Shown here: one piece after another, positions 56,598 through 64,000 of the stretch
How positions within the stretch are numbered: position 1 is the first letter of the stretch
Layout: each line of letters begins with the position of its first letter
Origin: Phoronis australis
Taxonomy: Eukaryota; Phoronida; Phoronidae
NCBI GenBank assembly: GCA_002633005.1
Contig: NMRA01000104.1
Location: 332,070-396,069 of the forward strand
Direction of reading: 5' to 3'
DNA: 64,000 nt
The notes under the pieces: generated by a model
What the model was told of the DNA's origin: nothing
Databases searched by the model: none
The model's input: only the letters and a program-made list of their open reading frames with translations
Translations under genes and position numbers: made by a program

Positions 56598-57172
56598 GGT
56601 GTATAGGTTATATAAACCAAAAACAAGTTTTCACCGAATAATTAATCCGAAGTCCATGAGATTTTCACCTCTCGCCACGTAATCGGCTTTTTCTCGGCTT
56701 CGGTAAATCGACTGAATTTGAGCTTAGGAACAGTCAAGAGTTCTCGAAAATGACTTGGTGAATTTCATTGAAACTTTCCAAACTTAATATTTATTTGCCT
56801 GTCTCAAAAAACGCTGTAAGGATTCTTGATATAAAGGCCTAGTTTTTGCCTAATGTAACGAAGACGAAGACTACTTCTATTTTCTCCAAAAATACCTGAT
56901 TTGTCATAGAAATCAAACAAAAAGGCTAATCGAAATTTCCTAATAGGGTTTTCATTTAAAAAAAGTTTCATTAAAATTGACCGACGGGTTATGTTGCTAT
57001 GACTGTACCTTTCTTACACAATGGAATTTGACTTAAAAAAGGTGTTAACGTAATAATAATAATGACATATAAATATAAAACATATTTTTATTAACTGATC
57101 TTTTTCTTCCATAAATTTATACTTTTACTAGTTGACAAAGCTTAGTTTTTGATATACGAGTTGGATGGAGGA
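56598..57172. repeat. Right arm of the ~600-bp long inverted repeat
   Basis: Mirror of 51836-52437, containing TATAGGTTATATAAACCAAA, AATCGGCTTTTTCTCGGCTTC and CTAGTTGACAAAGCTTAGTT. With the left arm it defines a 5.3-kb foldback structure. No terminal duplication was identified. Confidence 0.8.
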
Positions 57173-57179
57173 ATAAGGT

Positions 57180-59500
57180 TTCACAACGGATACAACAATC
57201 CTGTTTAGTACCAATGATAGCGAAAGTTAATGAAAATTGGAATAATGACAGAGTCGCAGAATAGCTTTTATCGTGCTTTGGTTTGCAACCTGTTTCAATA
57301 CCAACATTGCTGGCTATCAAAGTTAGTATTTTAATACGTGTATTGCCAATTATTTGGTTTTTTGTCAACACAATCAAACTGAAGATAGCCTGCTTCAGAT
57401 TCGGAAATTGGCATAGAGAAACATAAAGCAACCAATGCATGCACGAGTTTTTATTTTCCATGTGCCTTCTTTATTTATTTAGATTAATGGCTAATAAAAA
57501 CGTTTACAGAATTCACCGGAAACGAATAAAACATGTTTTTCATGACGCTTCCCACTCGTTTACCACCAGCTTAGATGTGAATGAAACTTTTTATTCATTA
57601 TCTTAATATAGCCTTGAGAAAAGTTTCATAAAACGTTTCCCAGAATCTTGATTTTGTACAATACATCGGGCTAATAGGCATAGGGAGGTTTTCTTTAGTG
57701 CAGCTGACAATAACTCGACCCCCCTTCCCCCGTCGCCACATAATGCCCCACCCCACTATCACGCTTCCCTCTACCAGAAACTCCGACATTTTTATTGACG
57801 CTAATTAAGCATGGAGAGAACAGCCCCTTGATGAGTGCAGCTATGACATCCGCTTCTCACGTATCCCCTACATTCTACGCCCACACTGTATGATAACCAT
57901 TCAAAAATAAAAGCTTGACCAGTGTTCCACAATGCCCGTTCGCAGATTTCACACATTTTCACATTGGGCACATATCAAGGAAATTGCTAACAGGTGAAAT
58001 GACAAATTTGAAATATAACAGAGAATTAATTGAACGCAATTGAATTTATAGCCTAACTATCACAGCTGAGGAAGAAAGGGTAAGCTTTAAGCAAACTTTG
58101 GTATAAAGTTAACTGCAATGAAGAAATTTGTTGCAACTCTCTAACAGTAGGTGGTAATTTGTTAAACGGTAGAGTTTAAATTGCTATGTTCCATTAAAAC
58201 TGTGAATATTTAAATTTGTAGCAAGCGCCTTGAAAACTGTGTACAAGAAACAGTTTGTAAATAAATTGCGGTTTAAAAAAATACAACTGATACACTTAAA
58301 AACAAGTATGAACTCTAGTAATTTCAAATATTACGCAGTCGTTATTTGGTAGTGAAATGAACAAATAATAAAAACTGTCCGTTGTTTCATTAGGGTAGCA
58401 GTGAAATATTACCATACTCATTTACATAAAAAATCTCGCAAAACGCGACTTTCGCTAGATTGTAATGGTAACTGATTCTCTCTGTAAATTAGTACTTCAT
58501 TGGCATATTCACAATTCAATGAGACTACGCATATTTAATGTATACGGTTTTAAATTTAACATTGTCGCGCAACATGTTATCGGTATTTCATTGGTACCCA
58601 TATGTACCATCCATGCTACGGTGCATCTGTGTATATCAAATAGTGAGATTTTTTTCAGTATTTACGTACAATATTTAAAACTGCCTTTTACGCGCTCTTG
58701 CGTGAAAATGGAACCATAGCATCACCTTCGGGATGGTCTAGTAGTTGAAAGATAACGGGTGTCGGGACTATGTAGGCAATATATTTTGTCTTGGGATAGT
58801 TCGGAGCACTACCATCGAGTCATATAAATGTCAAATCGTTTTTACGATAGTTTGCTTGAAACTGAATGCAGCTTCAGAGGTTAAATTCATGTAAATCAGA
58901 ATAGTCGGTAATTTCATCCCAGACCTCGCATTGTTACATTGAAGTACAGCTTTTGCATTCAGTATAGGGATTTATTTCTTGGTTTTGGGTTCTGTTCCAT
59001 TGCCAATGGTTAGCTAGTTTCACTAATATTTGGGAAATGTCAATATTTTATATCAAAACTCCACCACCCTTTTGGCACGACATGTTCACATTTTTGCGCA
59101 TTCAGTACTGTCAAGCTTTGTTTTCTGCACTGACTTCATGGCGAACGACAGGGGCGACAGAGGAGATAACTCAACACACTTTCTTATATTGTTCCCACAA
59201 TAATCAAAAAACCGGAGATATGCCGATATTACAGTCTTTTCAATTTTATACCTAACAACATCCATGCGTGTTTTTAATGTGATGTTATGAAAGCCATGTT
59301 ATTGCGCACGGATAAACAAACCGAACTTTCATCGCAGAGATCAGTTCTTGGCGTAATAACATTCAATTTAGCTGTGCTCATAAAACTGCATTTGCAGCGC
59401 GCTTTGTAATGACAACTCCCGCCAGTTTTGATAGAAACTAGGTGGGAAGAACTGATTTAAGACACATAATTAAAATAATAATTGATTTCTGAAGAGGATT
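57180..59500. other. No gene recognised upstream of gene C
   Basis: Frames at 57117-57461 (minus), 58465-58719 and 59037-59255 (plus) show no domain or supported splice sites. The last kilobase is presumed upstream regulatory DNA of gene C, but no specific element other than the TATA box is seen. Confidence 0.45.
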
Positions 59501-59516
59501 TTTATTGCGGGCACAC

Positions 59517-59523
59517 TATAAAT
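59517..59523 (+). promoter_or_regulatory. TATA box of gene C
   Basis: TATAAAT lies 66 bases upstream of the ATG at 59583. Transcription would start near 59547, giving a leader of about 35 bases. Gene A has a similar arrangement. Confidence 0.6.
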
Positions 59524-59582
59524 GTTGTCGACCATCGCTTTTCGTTACTTTCAGCAGAGAGCACCAGTCTTCAAGCAAGAGC

Positions 59583-60104
59583 ATGAAGTTGATTTGTCTG
59601 TTTCTACTTGCGTGTTTAGTTTCATCAGTTTTCTCCAAGAAGAATAACAATACCGGCAACGATTTAACAGGTGCTGGAGGCCAGTGCGCTCTCCAATGAG
59701 CAAATTACATTTTGCCTTAATTTTTTACTTCACCTATTGTCGACGGTACACTGTTATTTTGTCTTCTATATAGTTGTGAAGTCTCAATAGTAACTAGCAT
59801 CTGGTATAACTTATGTAGTTTTATTTGACTTTTAGTCATTTCATATTTTGTTGTGAACATGATTAGAATGAGCTGCGCTTACGCCAGATATTTTTTACCG
59901 AGTCCTATTTTGACTTTTTCTTCAGACCAGGCATGCTCTACCTACTACAATCAATGTGTCCACGTCAGAAAAATCAAGAACAGATACAAGGCTTATTGTA
60001 GCCTTGTAGAAAGGTCGTCCGCAAGTGAATGCTGTAACGCCCCATCTGAAAGCGCCGATTGTGAATCAATATTGCGGTTTTGGATTCTCTTTTTAAAATG
60101 GTAA
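59583..60104 (+). CDS. Gene C: secreted six-cysteine peptide, two exons
   Basis: Exon 1 is 59583-59670 (donor ACAG|GTGCTG) and exon 2 is 59926-60104 (acceptor after GACTTTTTCTTCAG), with a 255-bp intron in phase 1. The predicted protein has 88 residues. The signal peptide is MKLICLFLLACLVSSVFS, followed by KKNNN and an N-x-T sequon. Exon 2 has Cys 33, 40, 54, 65, 66 and 75 (C-x6-C-x13-C-x10-CC-x8-C) and ends LRFWILFLKW. The upstream in-frame Met at 59505 would precede the TATA-derived start, so 59583 is chosen. It shares the KKN and LT motifs of gene B exon 1 and the L-R-F tail of gene B exon 2. Function unknown; the hydrophobic aromatic C-terminus is unusual for a freely soluble peptide. Confidence 0.78.
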
Positions 60105-60179
60105 GCTGCCAAATACTGTTACTGTTCTTGGTATTTAACACCGTTGTTAAAAAAGCTATGTATTTTTGTGAATACGCCT

Positions 60180-60335
60180 TTTGTGCACGGGCGGCGCACC
60201 AAATGGGGCTGGGGGGTGGGGCTATATTCCCCCACTTTTTCAGTGCCGCTACGCCCAGGGTCTATAGGCAGTGCACCACAAGGGGGCTGGGGTGCTTTAG
60301 CCCACCACTTTTTTCAGTGCTGCGCCGCCCATGTT
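60180..60335 (+). repeat. Tandem GGGCGGCGCACCA repeat downstream of gene C
   Basis: Two ~75-base units contain GGGGCTGGGG(G/T), CCCACTTTTT(C/T)AGTGC and CGCCCA. Same family as 38815-38965 but inverted. It begins about 80 bases after the gene C stop codon. Confidence 0.75.
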
Positions 60336-60399
60336 GTGCTAGTGTCTGTATGTTCTGAAAAGTTCGAAAGTCTAGATTGTTAAAAGGCAAAAGATATTA

Positions 60400-61455
60400 G
60401 GCACTCTTTTGTGGCCAATAGAACTCAGAGTGGAATCTGTTTAGTGTCACTGTATTCACTCGTGAAATGAAATTTGCAAATATGCTGTTCAGTACTGAAT
60501 ATTTCTTGCTTGCTCGATTTATTTTAGTATTATCAACCAGCATGATTTGCGTGAACTTGACTTACAGTGACTCAATATGTTGTTTCTTTTACGTCGCAGC
60601 CTGAAGCACGATAATACTCTGCGGCCGTTTTTCAGTTGTTTCTTTGCGGCGGAGTTACATGTATAACTAAGGTGATGTAATTAGGGGATCTATTTGTAAA
60701 AGTTGATGTGTTAAACATCACGAAAAGGTATGACAATACTGTCATTATTTTGTGCTATGATCCATCATTTCCAATTTTTGGGGGTTAATTTTTTGTTACA
60801 CGATGCTGGCTGTAAGCCCATTTCTTGGCATGCTACTTGCGCACAATACTGATGCAACCGTTGATCCAAGGCGCCTTGTTGTAAAACGTACATGTAATCA
60901 GGCATAAAGTGGTGCTTGGAAGGCAAATTTCTGTTATTACGTGGTGAAATGGTATTTTGACATGTATGTTGTTCTGTGTGATTTTTTGTCCTATCGACAC
61001 CAGTGCTATATATACACAACATTACTAGGAAGAGTCAAACGTTTAAACAACAATTTTAGTATGTTCTCGAAAACTATAACAAGAGTATTGTTTACCTGAG
61101 AATGAGTTACAATAACGACGAAATAAATCTCATTCAACGCACGCTACCGGGAATTCCCGCACGTGTGTCTAGGGCAGAGTTTCGTTGCCTCAAGAATCTC
61201 GCTTAGGAAGGTAGTGTTATCACGTACTTCGCTTGTAATATGTGGCGATATCTCGCTCAGTCTTGTGTTTTCGCGAGATTCTCGCCTCTACTCAACGCAC
61301 GCCGGCTACACCGTTGATGTAGAGATGGCGTTGTAGTCGAATAGTTTCATTCGCATATCAAAAATTTACCCGGAGCGATCTCCGAAGCCTGCGCCATCTT
61401 ATTTAGTCCAAAGATTCTAATACCTACATGTATAGGTTCGGTATCAGCCTTTCCT
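60400..61455. other. No gene recognised
   Basis: Includes the minus-strand frame 60765-61022 with scattered cysteines but no matching pattern. Repeated CTCGCTTAGGAAGG/TCTCGC motifs at 61190-61280 are not organised into a clear repeat. Confidence 0.45.
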
Positions 61456-61460
61456 TAACA

Positions 61461-61575
61461 CACACTTCGTTGAAAACACGATTAAACTTTTTGTTTGAAA
61501 GCTTGATACACTACGAGCGACTTTGTGTCAAGCTTTCAAACAAAAAGTTCAGTCGTGTTTTCAACAAAGTTTGTG
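61461..61575. repeat. Foldback hairpin with ~45-base arms
   Basis: CACTTCGTTGAAAACACG then ACTTTTTGTTTGAAAGCTTG at 61466-61506 is mirrored by CAAGCTTTCAAACAAAAAGT then CGTGTTTTCAACAAAGT ending near 61570, around a 15-base loop. Weaker outward symmetry (ATACCTACATGTATA and ATACCTACACGTATA) suggests a longer MITE of about 170 bp. Confidence 0.85.
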
Positions 61576-61599
61576 ATACCTACACGTATATACGATCTG

Positions 61600-63550
61600 T
61601 GGTGTGACTGAAACTCATTCAAAGGATGTCATGTATTGATAAAGCCCCACTTTTCAGTTACATCTAAGCAAATGTACTACATAAGTCGGAAAGGATGAAG
61701 AAACTGACCGATCAGAAAACCCACCATGATATCTTATAAGGTCAAAATTCACCCAGCATTTCTCCCGGGAGGAACTGACTTTTGTAAAGGCAAAACAAGT
61801 CATAGCTTGCCACCACCAATAATTTGCTATTTCTGGCGACCAATTTGGTTTCATTTTGTATGTTTAGACTTAAACTTACTATTACAATATTTACTTGTAT
61901 TCCCCACAACTTGGACAGTTTGTCTTTATGCACCCGAAATAATATCCGAAAATAGTTACCCATTTCTCGTAAATTCTTTCTGACAACATTTTACTCTTGA
62001 GTAGCTTGAAGACTATTTTTCCTCTTAGAAATTGGCAAAAGATGGTGCTGTGACAGTACCCTTTTCCGAATTTTTGCTCCACTGTACTTTGAGGGATTGC
62101 TATTGTAAATTAATCTCGTCAAGGTCTGTCTGACATATGGCACCCGTTTCACGCTACGGCATGCCGTTCTCGAGTTATTCGAGATTTTCCTATTACTACT
62201 TTTTATTAATTGATTTCTTGTGCCACCGTACTTTGACAGATTTGTGAAACTTGTTAAGTGAATTGATCTCGTCAACTAGAGCTATCACAGTTGTGCTATT
62301 TGTTTCTGACCACGACTTACCATTCTTCGGTTATTCCCGATGACTACAATCGGGCTGCAAGTTGCCGTCTCAGAGTTCTAGAGCATAGGTTTTAGACCTT
62401 TCATATCACCCCTTGTTCCAAACGAAATTCACAACAAACAGCACGTAACTCATCAATAGCTCAATGCCTATTGTTTTAGTCGACACCCGACACAAGATGG
62501 CGTTCGGCCACGGCCATTTTTCAGAACTTCACTGATTGAGATTGGATTCTTCGGAAATTTGGTATGTAGATAGATCTCATCAAGGGCTATCTCAAGTGTG
62601 TCGTGTTTCATCCGTAATTCTTGATACGACTTACCATTCTCGAGTCAATCCAGATTTTCTGCTAACTGGATCTTTTATTGATTAATTTCACACGTTTTGA
62701 AGCCGGAGTGCTTTTACGCCTTATCCTGAATCTTGGTGTGTGAAAAAATCTAGTTAAAGGCTACTTGCAATTACTGTGCCATCAGTTTATCGCTATCACA
62801 TACATGTACCTTTCTCAAGTTATTCGATATTTACTGGTGACTGATTTCCAACGCGGTACGTTTCTCAGCCTTCAGTGCAGTGGTCGTCTTAGCTTCAAGA
62901 ACAGCATAAATTCGAGGAAAAATCATCTGGTGGGCTTTTTAAAATACAACGTACTCAACAGGTAAAGATTCACGGATCAACAGTCAAACCTTGCCATCGA
63001 TCCTACAAACGTTGAACATAGTGGCAGTTGATAATTCCAGAACAGATAGCGCTTGTAGTATGTGGAAAACGCTGTGAGAATGCAGATTACAATACGTAGT
63101 TGGTGTTTTATGTTTTGGGAAAACTCAAGTTGCCATTTTTCATTGCCGCTGCAATGTGTTCCTTGGCAGTTTCGATTGGGAAACCCCGTCGCTGACGTCG
63201 TGAAAAGAGAATCTCAAAGTTATGAGTATTGAATCGTTACAAAATCCGTTTCTAATAAACACAGTATAGATTATGTCTTTACGCATCATAACGAACAAGT
63301 GGAAGCGACTCTTTTATTTTATCTCCAAATTAATTTAAAGCCATTTCCCTTCACAGTGTGCGCAGTATGTTTTACTGTATAGCCTATTGATGGAAGCAGA
63401 GCAAAACTCTGGAACCCTAGGATCTCGCTATAATTGCAAAACTTTGCGAGGTTACGCGAGATATTGCCGTGTATTGTAAATGAGATCACGTGATTTCGGC
63501 TAGATTTTTCTCGCCGCGAGACAGCTACTGAACTTTACCCTGGTCTTGAT
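61600..63550. other. No gene recognised; weak ~270-bp repetition
   Basis: Phrases such as GATCTCGTCAAGG/ATCTCATCAAGGGCTATCTC, ACTTACCATTCTCGAGT(C/T)A(T/A)TC and TTTTATTGATTAATTTC recur at 62110-62220, 62290-62350 and 62570-62700, suggesting an old degenerate tandem array. Overlapping frames have no domain. Confidence 0.45.
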
Positions 63551-63586
63551 TTTTTGCGTGTCTTGCGTCTACGGACCGCAGCCCTC

Positions 63587-63742
63587 TATAAATGCCTACA
63601 TCCAAGTAGTCACGTCGGACACTTAATTCGCGGATGCCCCGATGCCGATGAAATACTTTCTGTTCTCAATCTGGTCAAGGCTGCATTTTGGAGACGCAAG
63701 AAATTTGCAAATATCGCTATGCATTACAAGCGAAACAAATGA
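63587..63742 (+). CDS. Possible C-terminal coding exon, unidentified
   Basis: An open frame (extended start at 63554) carries YKCLHPSSHVGHLIRGCPDA and then ILSVLNLVKAAFWRRKKFAN before a TGA at 63742. An AG at 63580-63581 preceded by a modest pyrimidine stretch (GATTTTTTGCGTGTCTTGCG) could be an acceptor. Composition is protein-like, with a basic C-terminus. No domain is recognised, and the upstream exons would have to lie within 61-63 kb. Confidence 0.3.
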   Translation, partial: YKCLHPSSHVGHLIRGCPDADEILSVLNLVKAAFWRRKKFANIAMHYKRNK

Positions 63743-64000
63743 TCACGACTTTCTTTGATCAAAGGAACGCATCCCAGGTGTTAAAAGGGTTGTCCTTTTA
63801 GCACCTCTTAGTAAGTTAGTAAAAACAGAGTCTACCATTTTCGCATAACTATACCTGCGCCCCACAGAGGCAATTTATTGCCTCCCGCCTTGTGTTAATG
63901 CTTGAAATAATGAGCTTTGCTGAACGCATAACAATTGTTTTACTGACATAGTATGTGAACATGCATGCGTTTTATTTTTAGATTCCATGTTGCCCAAGTC

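Noticed and set aside
1-64000. CRISPR arrays, operons, bacterial or phage genes
   Set aside because: No regularly spaced repeats with unique spacers and no ribosome-binding-site-led gene chains; the window is clearly eukaryotic.

Overview
This is a eukaryotic, animal-like genomic window: AT-rich, no operons, small exons with GT-AG introns, and a dense layer of decayed transposable elements. The mix of Penelope-like retroelements, THAP/P-element-type transposons, a hAT relic, Jockey/CR1-type LINE fragments and many foldback MITEs fits a marine invertebrate, possibly a deuterostome such as a hemichordate or amphioxus. The species cannot be fixed from sequence alone. Single Ns (17867, 31712, 47964) and a 5-N gap (54087-54091) show this is a draft assembly.

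The most interesting content is a family of three small, two-exon, secreted cysteine-rich proteins. Gene A is on the minus strand (exons 15607-15445 and 13773-13589). Gene B is on the minus strand (exon 1 39859-39763, exon 2 27075-26900, linked across about 12.7 kb by inference). Gene C is on the plus strand (exons 59583-59670 and 59926-60104). Each has a signal-peptide exon 1, a phase-1 intron, and an exon 2 with six cysteines in the pattern C-x6-C-x12/13-C-x9/10-CC-x5/8/10-C followed by a short aromatic C-terminus. I do not recognise this pattern as a named family. The members share gene structure but differ strongly in sequence, as expected of old paralogs or fast-evolving secreted peptides.

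Layout: 0-3.6 kb, an element with long terminal inverted arrays of a 159-bp repeat plus an inverted partial copy; 3.6-7.7 kb, nothing recognised; 7.8-13.3 kb, a 160-bp perfect-looking hairpin and two inverted copies of a tRNA-like-bearing MITE around a broken Penelope-like element with hammerhead-like pseudo-LTRs; 13.6-15.7 kb, gene A; 15.9-21.4 kb, coding-like scraps, a LINE 3' end, a hAT fragment and two Penelope fragments; 21.4-26.9 kb, mostly featureless; 26.9-39.9 kb, gene B, with its inferred intron filled by a third MITE copy, a complete P-element-like relic with 7-bp target duplications, and a LINE fragment; 40-51 kb, dispersed repeats, unidentified ORFs, a second LINE fragment and a probable assembly duplication; 51.8-57.2 kb, a nested foldback containing mirror-image THAP relics; 57-64 kb, gene C, G-rich repeats, another foldback and a possible terminal exon.

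Apart from the three peptide genes nothing here looks like an intact host gene. Most other open frames are TE-derived or chance.
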